From NCBI GenBank assembly GCA_963662175.1, contig OY759214.1, positions 96,868,115 to 96,932,114 of the forward strand: 64,000 bases of DNA, given 5' to 3'. The notes under the pieces are model-generated. The model saw only the letters and a program-made list of their open reading frames with translations. It had not been told where the DNA came from and ran no database searches. How positions within the stretch are numbered: the first letter of the stretch is position 1; every line of letters begins with the position of its first letter. Positions 9,667-19,350 of this stretch are shown here, in pieces. The position numbers and the translations under genes are program-made. Source of the DNA: Aradus depressus. Taxonomy: Eukaryota; Arthropoda; Insecta; Hemiptera; Aradidae.

Positions 9667-9785
9667 ATCTAAAAGTGGAGAAGGGATAAAAGAAGTTAGA
9701 GATTCATCTCAAGGTCAAGTTGGATGCTGAGTTGACCTTGAGATGAATCTGTAACTTCTTTTATCCCTTCTCTACTTTTAGATTG
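9667..9785. repeat. long hairpin, ~53-bp arms
   Basis: AATCTAAAAGTGGAGAAGGG at 9667 is inverted at 9766-9785. The arms run almost without interruption to a 13-base loop (GTTGGATGCTGAG). No TSD identified. It could be a fold-back MITE or a small-RNA hairpin precursor. Confidence 0.8.
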
Positions 9786-9894
9786 ACCATCTCAGGTTGC
9801 AGCAGTTAGTTGTCGGAACTAGTTATAATGTAACTAAAATATATCATTGGACTGATACCTCCTCATCTCTTATTTACCAAGTAAATAGGTTTTT

Positions 9895-10148
9895 TATGTA
9901 AGAGGTAAAAAAAATTGAGTACGCCGTCCTTCGGATGGGACGTTAAGCGATGGTCCTGTGCGTGTACGATGTCAGATACTCGTTAAAGACCCCCTACCCT
10001 AGGTGAATAAAACTTTATGGTTGGCAAATAAAATTTAGGACTCCCATAGTCGATTCGGGCTCAATCCACCAGAGCGACAAAAGAGCGCTCTGGTAGTAGG
10101 CGATATGACCTCAAAGTTGAAAGCCCGGCCATGAGTCACAATAATTAA
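9895..10148 (+). repeat. SINE-A, head-less copy
   Basis: Runs from ACGCCGTCCTTCGGATGGGA through AAAGAGCGCTCTGGTAGTAG to GGCCATGAGTCACAATAATT. The tRNA head is missing. The 3' end is the AATAACTAAC type, not the CCTAA type. Confidence 0.85.
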
Positions 10149-10228
10149 CAAGTAAGTCCACTACATCCGCCAACCAATCAAGAAATAAAAAAGGTGCCTA
10201 TTAGAAAGTAAAAAACAAACAACAAAAA

Positions 10229-10408
10229 AAGGAGCTTTGTTACAATAATTGTTAATTATTAACTGAATTATTTATTGTGTTTGTAACATGACTCGAAAAC
10301 TAATTAAAAAGGGTTATTATTAAAAGGAAAAAACAAAACGAAATAAAAACAAACAAAAACTACAAAACAAACACAATAAATAATTCAGTTAATTGTAACA
10401 GAGCTCCT
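10229..10408. repeat. inverted repeat, ~42-bp arms
   Basis: GGAGCTTTGTTAC...ACTGAATTATTTATTGTGTT (10230-10272) is mirrored by AACACAATAAATAATTCAGT...GTAACAGAGCTCC (10367-10407). The loop is AT-rich. Probably a small fold-back element. Confidence 0.65.
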
Positions 10409-10729
10409 GTGTTTTTACTTTCTTTTACTTAATACAAGGAAGTTTTTTAATTGTGTGAAATTTGAGACAGAAACTTCAACATTTTGAGGTCGATTGTTAG
10501 ATTTTGCAATGATGTTTGTTTGTCCTTATAGTCTAAAGAGACAAAATCATTTGAGTTAAAAAGTTGTGGATTCTTTTATTTCAGAAACACTGGGTACACA
10601 TTGGGTGTCACCACTGTGTGAGCAAAAATTAGGCGATCGCAAAAACAAAATATTTTCTATGAGAAAGAGTATGAAATGAAAGAAAGTTTACTGCGAATAG
10701 CTATAAAATATATTTTTTTCGAAATTGTA
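10409..10729. other. no recognisable feature
   Basis: AT-rich; no ORF, repeat or RNA signal that I can support. Confidence 0.4.
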
Positions 10730-10918
10730 ACTGTAATAATTGTGATAATAAAAATTATGTAAAATAAATATAAAAATAATAATTGAATTAACAAAATTAA
10801 TAATTAATAAACAAATAAAATTACCACTTTTAGCCACCATTTAGAAATTATAGTTGGTCTTCTACTAAATTTTGATTTCTACAGTAGTTTCTGAAAAGGG
10901 TCCTAAAAAATATCGATA
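10730..10918 (+). repeat. F3 family copy
   Basis: An AATAATAA-rich stretch followed by ACCAC...AGAAATT, CTTCTACTAAATTTTGATTT and GAAAAGGGTCCTAAAAAA. The same order occurs at 19145-19350 and at the right window edge (63874-64000). Unknown class. Confidence 0.65.
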
Positions 10919-10981
10919 GTTCAAGGCGTGCAATTTTGAAAAAAGTGCACGTATTTTAAAACAACGTCGTCCGGGAGTTGG

Positions 10982-10982
<1 letters not shown>

Positions 10983-11035
<53 letters not shown>
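10983..11035. repeat. (TA)n microsatellite with T tract
   Basis: About 17 TA dinucleotides followed by a T run immediately upstream of a hammerhead-like unit. Confidence 0.95.
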
Positions 11036-11036
<1 letters not shown>

Positions 11037-11090
11037 ATATATTGTTATAGTTACATTGTTTTTTTTTTCTATATCTCGCACATTGGGACC

Positions 11091-11136
11091 TGGGATCTGA
11101 TGATGGGACGTAAGAACGTCCCGAAACATCGTTGGG
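11091..11136 (+). ncRNA. hammerhead-like core, strong stem II
   Basis: CTGATGA at 11097-11103, T, then a perfect 7-bp stem II GGGACGT/ACGTCCC with loop AAGA, then GAAAC. Stem III (AC..GT) is marginal and stem I does not pair well, so activity is doubtful. Homologous to the minus-strand core at 23026-23075. Confidence 0.55.
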
Positions 11137-11524
11137 ATAAAGACGAAGAGTTTTTTTGAAAAATAGTTATCTTAATTTTTATTAAATTGAAAAAGTCTCT
11201 ACTTATTATAAACGTATCTTGTATTAATTTGTTTATACACTCATATATTTTTAAGTATTTATTTGTTCAGTTTTTATTAATTTCATTTTACTTTTTTTAA
11301 TAGTTTTGTTATTACTACTAATCATAGGTGTGTTAGACTGAAATAGTTATAAATCTATATCTTAATGTATAAATTCTTTTGACGTATCCTATTACCATGT
11401 ATTGGTTTAAAGGAAATAAATTTATTATTATTATATCAATTTGACATATGGAGGAATTGTGGGCAATAAAAAGTTCTAGAAAACAGTCCGCGATAGGACC
11501 TATATTATAACAGATAGCCTTCAA
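11137..11524. other. AT-rich, partly hammerhead-unit tail
   Basis: Follows the core at 11097. The first ~40 bases (ATAAAGACGAAGAG) resemble the tail of the 23 kb copy. The rest is AT-rich without features. Confidence 0.35.
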
Positions 11525-11800
11525 TTAGAGCTTTTATCTCTTTGTCTGTCCGTATGTTTGTAACAAGCTTGCGCATAAACTACTCAACTGATTTTGATGA
11601 AGTTTCATTTTTAGCACCCTTATAAGCCCCATTGAATCATAGGCTCTATGGTGTCCAGAATATATCACAAACCACCGACTTCAAAATCATTCAAGAATTG
11701 GAAGATTCGGTGCTTTGAGTCGGCGTCAACTTAGCAATGCGGAAGATTGGCCACTCTTGCGAATATTTTCTGAATGGTTTGTGGAGGTACAGTACCTGTG
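11525..11800. repeat. retroposon 3'-UTR-like repeat fragment
   Basis: TCTGTCCGTATGTTTGTAAC, CAACTGATTTTGATGAAGTT and CCCTTATAAGCCCC have the style of the 'ACCGATTTTGATGAAATTT' domains common in insect non-coding repeats. Similar wording occurs at 30950-31060, 46145-46330 and 58440-58690. Not assigned to a family. Confidence 0.4.
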
Positions 11801-12372
11801 ACGGCCGGATTCAAACCGTTATTCTCTGTCGCCTCCTCATTCTGTGACTCATGTCTCTTTAATTCCAATCACAGGTTATGAGCCACCATAACGGTTCACT
11901 TCCTCAACTTTTGCTAATCAGTATATTTGTAAGCTACTATACTATAGTATACTATACAGGGGGGGGGGGGGGGGGGGGGGGGAGAGCGGAGGCGAACTAA
12001 TCATAGCGAATATACTATCGACAGTTGATAATGCTTACATTGCCAAGCAGCCGAAAACTCAACATAGATTTTTTGACCGAGTATAGTATAGCGAGCTATG
12101 TAAAAACGTTATATCAGAGGTCTCAAAGTAGACACTACTGTTGAAGTTTGTTTAGAAGCCGCGAAATGCCGCTCAGAATACTAATTATTCCTGATAAAAC
12201 AGCTTTTGATAATTAGTTACAAAAGATTTTTGCTGCAGTCCCCGTTTTGGTATTTTGCCTTTTTTTTACTTTACATGAGGAGGGGGATTGGACCAAATGT
12301 TAGAATTATCCGGCTTTGTAAGGGCCGAATAAGAAACTTAACATTTTTTGCAGAGATATTGTGAAACACAAT
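11801..12372. other. unassigned, contains G24 tract
   Basis: 24 G residues at 11959-11982 after CTATACTATAGTATACTATA. The flanks have no recognisable element. Confidence 0.5.
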
Positions 12373-12713
12373 AGGTTAGGTTTTATGACTCATGCCCGGG
12401 CTTTAACTACGAGGTCATATCGCCTACTACCAGAGCGCTCTTTCGTCACTCTAGTGGACATAAGCCCGACTCTACTGTGGGAGATCTAAATTTTGCCTAT
12501 CCTAAATTTTTATTCATCTAGGGCTGGGGTCTTCAACGAGTACCTGACATCGTACAGGCTCTCGTGACCATCGCTTAACGTCCCATTCGAAGGACAGAGT
12601 GCTTAAGTTTATTTTACCTCCCAGATGAAATAAACTAAGGGCCTCGGTCGGGTTTCGAACCCATGATCTTGAGCTCAAAAGATAAGCACGCATACCACTT
12701 AGCTACCGGTGTC
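12373..12713 (-). repeat. SINE-A, near full length
   Basis: Minus-strand copy from tail AGGTTAGG through AGAGCGCTCT and CCATTCGAAGGACAGAGTGC to the B box (GGGTTTCGAACCC) and A box region. The terminal GGCGCC is mutated to a TGTCTTC-like end. Confidence 0.9.
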
Positions 12714-12764
12714 TTCTGAAACACTTAATAAAAATGAAAAGAAAAAAACGTATGTTTTTAAAAA

Positions 12765-12932
12765 AAAATTGTCTATTTCACAAAATATAAATAATATGGG
12801 AGTACTTTCAGTATAGCTACCATCTTCAGCCACGACTTAACAAATACTGATACATTATTTGTTAAGTCGTGGCTGAAGTTATATAGTATATATGTTGTGA
12901 AATAGACAATATTTTTTTTGGGAATAGATAAT
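12765..12932. mobile_element. fold-back hammerhead unit 1
   Basis: ATTGTCTATTTCACAA... (left) and ...TTGTGAAATAGACAAT (right) are inverted ends. The inner arms GAAGATGGTAGC / CTTCAGCCACGACTT fold over a short loop. The left arm keeps a hammerhead core; the right arm core has been truncated (CTGAAGTT). Confidence 0.65.
12796..12834 (-). ncRNA. hammerhead-like core
   Basis: Minus strand: CTGAAGA (12823-12829), T, GGTA..TACT stem II with a G-T pair, GAA, palindromic stem III AGTACT, C, then CCA pairing with TGG. The 17.8 kb relatives have TACC in place of TACT, restoring a full Watson-Crick stem. Confidence 0.6.
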
Positions 12933-12978
12933 TAAAATACACAATTTCTTTGTCAAACTTCACTATATATTCTGAAAT

Positions 12979-13018
12979 ACTCAACTAGTTTCGCCGTGTT
13001 AAGGCATTATCAAGAGTC
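12979..13018 (-). ncRNA. variant hammerhead core (TTGATAA), left arm
   Basis: Mirror copy of the right-arm core: TTGATAA on the minus strand (13007-13013), T, GCC/GGC stem II, GAA, palindromic ACTAGT. Confidence 0.5.
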
Positions 13019-13050
13019 ACTTACAAACTCTTACAAACAGTTGGTAAGTG

Positions 13051-13090
13051 ACTCTTGATAATGCCTTAACACGGCGAAACTAGTTGAGTA
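13051..13090 (+). ncRNA. variant hammerhead core (TTGATAA), right arm
   Basis: Stem I pairs ACTC (13051-13054) with GAGT (13086-13089). The core is TTGATAA instead of CTGANGA, so positions 3 and 8 change together from C/G to T/A. Stem II is GCC/GGC, then GAA, palindromic stem III ACTAGT, and T at the predicted cleavage position. Confidence 0.5.
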
Positions 13091-13514
13091 TTTGAGAATA
13101 TATAGTGAAGTTTGACAAAGAAATTGTGTATTTTAATTATCTATTCCTAGAATGGAGCTTCACAAAGTAAATCTGGAAACCATAAGATATTTTTTTTTAA
13201 AACACGTTTTTTCTTTACTCCGAATAAGAAAGATGAACTATATTTTTGAGAGGCCTCTATGACCCCAATAGTTTTCAAGGTTGAGTGGACCCTGTAGATA
13301 GGATACATTTCTTTTATATAAATTTTATTTATCAAGGGGGGATGGTATTAAGAATACATACCTTGATTATTTTGTCTTGAAACAGACCGTTGTGTCTCGG
13401 TACTTCCTACAGTCATGGACGCTGCGAGATCCACACTGGGCTTCTGCAACGACGGTTTTTTTAATTGACAATTTATAATTTTGTACCAGTTTTTGCCAAC
13501 ACTAATTTATTTAT

Positions 13515-13540
13515 TTATTTATTTTCAGGTAAGTTTTATC
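13515..13540 (+). promoter_or_regulatory. possible recursive (zero-length exon) splice site
   Basis: A T-rich tract (TTTATTTATTTATTTTCAG) is directly followed by GTAAGT, so a 3' splice site and a 5' splice site abut between 13528 and 13529. CTAAT, a fly-type branch site, lies about 27 bases upstream. This is the textbook layout of ratchet points in long insect introns. No exon is seen, so it is a sequence-pattern call only. Confidence 0.4.
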
Positions 13541-13784
13541 GCTCTAACTCTATTGGATGCATTTTGTAAGTAACAAATCATGTTTTATTCATTTTGATTT
13601 TTTTTAACTTTCTCATACCTATAGTGTAAGAAAGTATTGTATATATAGGATTAAAATAAAATATATTAAAAATAAAATAAAATAAATATTTATATAATAT
13701 GTGTATTTAATAAATACTTAATATATTGAAAAAAGAAAAAAAATGGAGCTAACAGAGGTGAGGATTTGAAATTAGTTTGTGTGT

Positions 13785-14035
13785 GTCTAACTACCGTTAG
13801 AATGAACGATGTGAAAGTGAAATTTTATATTTTGATTCAAAACTCTATAAGGATGAAACCTATTAATTTTCCGCATAAGTCGGAGGGAAGGGGGGACGAA
13901 ATGGGGCTCGACTTGACTCAAATATTGAGTTTTATCCCAAATAATTGATTGGCTTTGGAAGGAGTGAGAAAACGTAATTGATTAAATCTTGCCAGGGAAG
14001 TACATAGACGGTGATTCTCCGACGACTTTTTTATT
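13785..14035 (+). repeat. F1 family copy (B half)
   Basis: CTACCGTTAGAATGAACGAT, AAACCTATTAATTTTCC, then TTGATTGGCTTTGGAAGGAG and GGTGATTCTCCGACGACTTT, the F1 B terminus. Confidence 0.75.
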
Positions 14036-14389
14036 GATTTTTTAAATGTACTCTTGCAGATAATGGACTATGCATCCTGAATCCTGCATCCTTGGACCGA
14101 GTCTTGGTCATAAAGTTGTTCATCAGACTGTTACATTTTAATATAATGCTAGGTTACCGTCTAAATTATGTATCTTTCTGACCCATCCCAAGTTACGGTT
14201 GTAGACATTATTTTACTTGCATTTAAGAGGTGCACCTTAGTGCAGGAATGTTGTTAGTCCAGAATTGGAGGGCATTGGCTCGTTGCACCGGACACTGCAC
14301 TCCCACTGTCTCGTTACTTCCTTCATTGGTAGGCTAGATCCATAAAAATGTATTTAAATATATAATTTGGACAAGATTTGTTTATTTCC

Positions 14390-15205
14390 CCAGTTATACT
14401 AAGTATAGGGGAAGTTATGTAATCAGTCAGAAATTCGATATTGATTTTTCACCGAATTTCATGTATCCCAACTCCATTGATTTCAAAAATTAAAAAAAAA
14501 AAATCTCCGGTAAATCATCTGCAGCGTTCTTTCCCATCAAGAATTAATACATAAGTTATCGCTCTCTCTCCAAAATCGGACGGAGGTGACGCCGGATAAC
14601 AGAAAACGCCGGATAACGGAAATCATTAATTAATGAGAAAAAATATATCAATTAAAGCATAAAAAAAAGTGTTTTTAGGTGAGCTAAGAAATAATACACG
14701 TATCTATTTTGTTGATAACATTTATTAAATTGACAAATATGTACATATGTATGTACAATAAAAATACATAAAAGGTTCGTGAGTTACGGAATTATTATGT
14801 GTTCGTAAATACACGTGGCTCATATAATTGATAATCTAATAATTTAATGTTAATTTTAGTTTAACAAATTTGATATTATTTTGCAAGCGCCGGGATAAGG
14901 GAGCGAGCCGGTTAACAGAACGCCGGATAAGGGAAAGTCTACTGTACTCATACTAAATGTTGTGTCGATACATTCATTACATCGTTTTTGTGTAACCCCC
15001 TTCTTATTGGTCGATTTGGCTAAAAATCATAAGGTGTCGTTCTTATAAAGTTCTGGATTCTATCCGTAGTTATCAGGTTCCAAAACACACACATAGACAG
15101 GATTTTTTTAATTTTTGAAATCGTGAGGAGGGTAAACATGAAGTTCCGGTAAAAACAACAAATTTCTGATTGATTACATAACTACTCCTATACTTCTTTT
15201 TGCTG
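14390..15205. repeat. two F1 copies, the second split by a pogo MITE
   Basis: A plus-oriented A end (GGGGAAGTTATGTAATCAGT at ~14409) is followed by a minus-oriented copy (AATTAATACATAAGTTATCG ... CTCATACTAAATGTTGTGTC ... TTGGTCGATTTGGCTAAAAA). The minus copy is interrupted at 14588-14944. Confidence 0.7.
14588..14944. mobile_element. pogo/Tigger-like MITE, left-truncated
   Basis: Matches the complete copy at 26825-27447: ACGCCGGATAACAGAAAACG, ATGAGAAAAAATATATCAAT, and right terminus GGATAAGGGAAAGTCTACTG followed by TA. The left terminal repeat is missing. Confidence 0.75.
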
Positions 15206-15449
15206 GGGAAGTGAAACAGTGTGTATATATCATATATCCCTGTGTAAAGCAACTATTGAGGTTCGATGGCACCTTGAGTTTTTTAATGAAAGGAATTGTT
15301 GATGTCTCCGTTGTCCGTTGTGCAGGTGTTCCCAAAATGTAGATGCATTAACTTGAGTCGTAGTTCCTCAGAGGGTCGAAAGGTCATCGGTCGAAAAGAC
15401 AGTTATAGTGAAACATTTGTTTTAATTACCAGTAAGTAGTCTTTTCTTC

Positions 15450-15665
15450 CCGGCTGAGGCCCTTACGTTTTTTTATCTAGGAGGTGAAGAAACCTTGATC
15501 ACACCGTCCTTCGGATGTTAAGCGATGTTATAATGTCAGATATACCTTAAAGAATCATACCCTACGTGAATATAAACCCGGGTAGGCAAAATCTAAGACT
15601 TCCATTGTAGGGACGGGCTTAGGACTCCCCAAGTACCGAAAAAGTGCTCTGTATGCACAATAATT
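15450..15665 (+). repeat. SINE-A, decayed
   Basis: Starts GGCTGAGGCCCTTACG, then CACACCGTCCTTCGGATGTT, GGGTAGGCAAAATCTAAGAC and AAAAGTGCTCTG. The head boxes and the 3' tail are lost. Confidence 0.7.
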
Positions 15666-15717
15666 ATCTAGATATATTTTCACAATATGTACGCGTTTTT
15701 CAACAGAAGCTGATAAC

Positions 15718-16676
15718 TAGGGCTGTTATTTAAAATTTAAATGCATTTACATATTTTTATCTATTAACTTCAGATCCTGTTTAAACATTATCTTTACGTT
15801 TTGGCCCATATAGAATCAATTGAACCTATTTTTATTTTTGCATATCTGACCTTTATTCGCATATTTTTATTCATATTATTGAGTTTTTTCGGCAGCTCAA
15901 GGATAGACTCTGTAAAGTAGTTACATACCTATTTTAATTTTTTTTTTAAGCCATTTTAATTTTTTTTTGTAAACTGACGATTAATAAAAATTAATCCCAC
16001 TTTTTTTTCCAAATTTTCCCACTAAATTTGCTTCTGTTTGGCCAGTTGAACGCGCCTTTTATTGAGATGAGTGCATTTCAGGAACTCCAATGTTTCTCTT
16101 GAATTCATTGTGTTCATATTCCGAACTTTTTATTCTGACTCTTTGTTTACCTACTTTAATAATTTATTCTCGGAACTGTTTTTTTATGCCCATTTTTCCC
16201 CTTCTTAAGTTCAGTTCAGTTTTAAAAGTTTGGGTGAAAAGCAGTGGAGGTGGTGAGCGAAGATTCAGGGGTTGAATTGAGCCCAATGGATATATATGCG
16301 CCAGTTACTTCAATTGATGTGGAGCGTTCATTCAGCCGATACAAATCAATTTTGAGGACAGACAGGCTATCCTTTTTGTTTGAAAATTTAAAAAAAAGTT
16401 ATTGTGTGTAATTGTAACAGTTTTTTAGACGATTACGTTTTTCTGTGTTCAAATAATTTTTTATATACTATATTTTTTTCTTTATTTTTTTTATTTAATA
16501 AATTTCATGTCTATAAAGATTTTCTATTACTTCTGTAGTTTATTTTATTCTATAAGTACTTTTTTCCTTTGCAGCCTTTGGCATATATTTAGTTTTTAAT
16601 TGCATATTTTGCCAAATATATTTCCATATATATGTGCATATTTCGCTGTTTTTATTGCATACAAATCACAGCCCTA
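15718..16676 (+). mobile_element. hAT transposon derivative
   Basis: TAGGGCTGTTATTT at the left and AAATCACAGCCCTA at the right are short inverted termini. Flanks CTGATAAC (15710-15717) and TTGATAAC (16677-16684) are an 8-bp TSD with one mismatch, as expected of hAT. TGCATATTTT words crowd both subterminal regions. The target is the CACAATATGT-type tail of a hammerhead unit. It carries a C-terminal transposase remnant and has lost the rest. Confidence 0.85.
16296..16411 (+). pseudogene. hAT transposase C-terminal dimerisation domain
   Basis: Reads YAPVTSIDVERSFSRYKSIL, then RTDRLSFLFENLKKSYCV and a stop. The VERSFSxYKxIL and SFxFENLKK blocks are the end of the hATC dimerisation domain, closest in style to CGGBP1-related hAT proteins. 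The DDE/BED parts are not recognisable upstream, so it cannot be active. Confidence 0.85.
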
Positions 16677-16684
16677 TTGATAAC

Positions 16685-17179
16685 TTACATTTTCTTTGAC
16701 ATGGAAAATTGGTTAGTTTCCCAGAATCCTCATGAGGGAAAAAGTTTGAACAAGGCTGATCCAAGGGACATGATGATGATTTGCTGACTCTTATTTTGTT
16801 GGAAATCATTGGTAGGACATGAGTATTGACCGAACTAACTTGGGTCTTCTCTTAGGGATGGGAGTTTCGTTAAAAGCCCTCTTCCTTGATTGGATTCTGA
16901 ACTTTGTAGCCAAGGAAGTAATTGAAACGAAGAACCACCTGAATAAACAAGAAGAGGCCAGGAGTAGAAAGAAGCCTCATTGGGAGATAGGTTGTACGGC
17001 TTGGGTCCAACACTGATTTGAGTCTCCGGTTACAGTTGAACGACCGTCGTCGAATCGAACATGTAAAACCTCTTCTAGACTCTTCAAAGTACTTCATTTT
17101 AGGTCGTGTATCCACATCTTACATTGCATATGTTGATTTTTTCCAGAGGTGTCTTCATTTTTCTTTTTTGATTCTTTTT
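16685..17179. other. unassigned
   Basis: Open stretches on both strands (16819-17016 plus; 16870-17115 minus) lack any family signature or splice context. Base composition is less AT-rich than the surroundings. Possibly an old host or transposon relic. Confidence 0.3.
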
Positions 17180-17222
17180 AACAATATTTCGGTACACTTA
17201 CACGTCCCTTCTTCTGGTCCCT
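17180..17222 (-). other. decayed hammerhead-like core
   Basis: The minus strand aligns with the 11.1 kb core (GGGAC, CAGAAGA for CTGATGA, GGGACGT, CCGAAATATTGTT), but the core C-T-G is broken. Inactive relic. Confidence 0.4.
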
Positions 17223-17388
17223 ATGAACATTTTCTTCCTGGGGACCCTCCTTTTTATAGCCAAAGCGTGTGGCGGTCTCTATCTCTCTTCCAAGAACTAA
17301 TTGTTAAAGAAGTCCGAGGTAGTTTACTGATTGGTCCGCCCACAAACCAATTCTGGAATCCATCTCTCATGGTATTTGTTGTATATGT

Positions 17389-17724
17389 TACGGGTAAAGT
17401 TAGATTAACGGTTAAACCTAGGATTACCCGGGTAAACCTAGTAGTACCCGCTGCCGCTTGGTTAAAGTTGGGTATACTAATAATGACAAGGCCATTTAGT
17501 GGACGTATGTTCCACTATAAAGATTAAGTACTTATTATTTAGCCTCCCGTCGTTCCTATATTTGAAGTAGTACAGGTTCTAGCTTTAACACATACTTTAC
17601 CCGGGTAAAGCCCGAAACGTGAACTATTTCAATTATATTTCGGACTTTAACCAAGCGGCAGCGGGTACTACTAGGTTTACCCGGGTAATCCTAGGTTTAA
17701 CAGTTAATCTAACTTTACCCGTAG
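17389..17724. mobile_element. fold-back MITE with 80-bp arms
   Basis: Left arm TACGGGTAAAGTTAGATTAA... (17390-17469) and right arm ...TTAATCTAACTTTACCCGTA (17643-17723) are nearly perfect complements. The palindrome TACCCGGGTAAA occurs in each arm and again in the loop. Non-coding, 336 bp, TSD unclear. Superfamily not recognised. Confidence 0.85.
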
Positions 17725-17805
17725 CATATATATTAAATTGGACTTGAAAAATAAAATAAAACTTGTTTATTTAATATATTGTCTAATTTCACTAACTATA
17801 TATAC

Positions 17806-17844
17806 ATGGGAGTACTTTCGGTATTTCTACCATCCTCAGCCAAA
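17806..17844 (-). ncRNA. hammerhead-like ribozyme, left arm
   Basis: Mirror copy of the right-arm core: CTGAGGA (minus, 17833-17839), T, GGTA-GAAA-TACC stem II, GAA, palindromic AGTACT, C. Confidence 0.65.
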
Positions 17845-17872
17845 AGCATAAGAGATAAGACTCTTGGCTGAG

Positions 17873-17908
17873 GATGGTAGAAATACCGAAAGTACTCCCA
17901 TGTAAATA
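17873..17908 (+). ncRNA. hammerhead-like ribozyme, right arm
   Basis: CTGAGGA at 17878-17884, one T, stem II GGTA/TACC closed by a GAAA tetraloop, GAA, palindromic stem III AGTACT (17891-17896), C17, and stem I TGG/CCA. All invariant core positions are intact. The self-complementary stem III is the form known to work as a dimer. Confidence 0.7.
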
Positions 17909-18039
17909 TAGTTAGTGAAATTAGACAATATATTAAATAAACAAGTTTTATTTTATTTTTCAAGTCCATTTGAATTATTTCACAATATCTCTGCAATAAT
18001 GTCAGTTTTCATATATTATATTGTTTTGTACATAGACCA

Positions 18040-18122
18040 TTTTTTTATAAACCGGTTTTCAAAGCAACAGCGTCATCATCAGTGGTTCATCCCACCCACA
18101 CTGCACAGCGGGTAAAAAATAA
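18040..18122 (-). mobile_element. copy of the 128-bp hammerhead insert
   Basis: The minus strand matches 9482-9609 through GTGGGTGGGATGAACCACTG and the GACGCTGTTG stem. Stem III is the palindrome AACCGGTT followed by T. The 3' strand of stem II is mutated (GCTTT), and an A-rich insertion separates stem III from TGGTC, so this copy is probably inactive. Confidence 0.65.
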
Positions 18123-18214
18123 CTGGCCAGTCCTGAGCGAAAACATAATTGATTAGTTTCGCGTTATTGAAAGATATTCAGATTGCAACATGAATCACCG
18201 CCATTGTTTTTTTG

Positions 18215-19015
18215 TCTCCCTCTTAATCCCCGTACTCTTCTTTCGATTTGCCTGAAAATCGACTGGTGTTGTCTTTAGGGGTTTATGGACACATATGAAA
18301 TTTCATATCTATTCATTCTATTGGTAGTTATCGTTTTCACAGACAGAAACATTTTCTTTTTGATATAAGGGGTTCGGAAAACATGATATTCCGATGAAAA
18401 CTCAACATCGAATTTCTGACCGATTACATACCTTCCTTTATTCTACTGCTGGGAGAGTAAAAAAAAAATGCTGATAGTGAACACATGTATTTTATCTGGA
18501 GCCATCAGTGGTTGAGTGGTCAGCTGATTCGGATTATAAATATGAAGGAAGGGTCCATGTTCTAGTCAGCAATTTTTTAGACTAAATAGAAACTTGGACT
18601 AGTTGTTTTGTACAACTAGACACAATGAAAAATCTTCGGTGAATCACCGTCAACGTACTTCCCCAGCGCGAATAATTGAACTAAATGCCTCCTCCTCCCT
18701 TCCCCCAATCGGTGAGTCTATTCAGAGACTTCTGAATCATACTATATTTCGTTTTTGAATTGAGTCCGTTCTCTTTTGATCCAACACTTGCCTATTGGCT
18801 GATTTGACTGAAAATTGAAAAGTAATGCCCTTATGGGATTTTGAATTCACATACACAATTTCATTTCGATCATTCTTTACATCAGCAGTTATTAGATTTT
18901 TTCACTTGAGCCCTCTCTGATCTTCCTTTCCTTCGCGCAATTTCTCAGAAAATTCGTCTGTCAGATTACGTAACTTTCCTTATACTTCGTATACCTTGTA
19001 TCTGTCTACTTGACT
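18215..19015 (-). repeat. two F1 family copies in tandem orientation
   Basis: GCCTGAAAATCGACTGGTG ... GACCGATTACATACCTTC (18215-18465), then TCGGTGAATCACCGTCAACG ... CAGATTACGTAACTTTCC (18600-19000). The second spans nearly the whole family. Confidence 0.75.
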
Positions 19016-19144
19016 TCTCAATACTCAATATACATTTTTTGGCGATATTCACTTTGGCAGTATTAGTTTTTGTATTGCCGGTATGGCTCAATAATAAATA
19101 AGTGTCGACCTTATAGGATTTTAATTTATATATAAAACACTTCT

Positions 19145-19350
19145 TTCGTGCTGTGGTAATTAAAAAAATGTAATGTTAATTAAAATAAATAACTATTAAT
19201 AATAATAAATATTAATAATAATATTAAAAATAAACAAATAATAACATTAAATAATATTACCACATTCCTGCAGAAATTGTAGCTGGACTTCTACTAAATT
19301 TTGATTTCTATAGTAGTTTCCGAAAAGGGTCCTAAAAAAATGTCGTTATC
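19145..19350 (+). repeat. F3 family copy
   Basis: AATAATAA-rich lead, ACCACATTCCTGCAGAAATT, GTAGCTGGACTTCTACTAAA, then GTAGTTTCCGAAAAGGGTCC. Best conserved copy of F3 here. Confidence 0.7.

Larger units (their letters stand above)
12921..13147. mobile_element. fold-back hammerhead unit 2
   Basis: Arms of ~103 bp (12921-13023 and 13045-13147) are almost perfect inverted copies around a 21-base loop. Each arm has a variant hammerhead core. The right end of unit 1 abuts or overlaps it. High arm identity implies either recent origin or correction between arms. Confidence 0.8.
17743..17970. mobile_element. fold-back hammerhead unit 3
   Basis: Inverted arms from GGACTTGAAAAATAAAATAA to its complement near 17965 surround an ~18-base loop (CAAAAGCATAAGAGATAAGA region). 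Each arm holds a complete hammerhead core. Near-perfect arm identity. Confidence 0.8.

Noticed and set aside
17018..17527. 169-codon plus-strand open frame
   Set aside because: The longest frame in the window, but it runs through a decayed hammerhead relic and the left arm of a fold-back MITE, and shows no domain.
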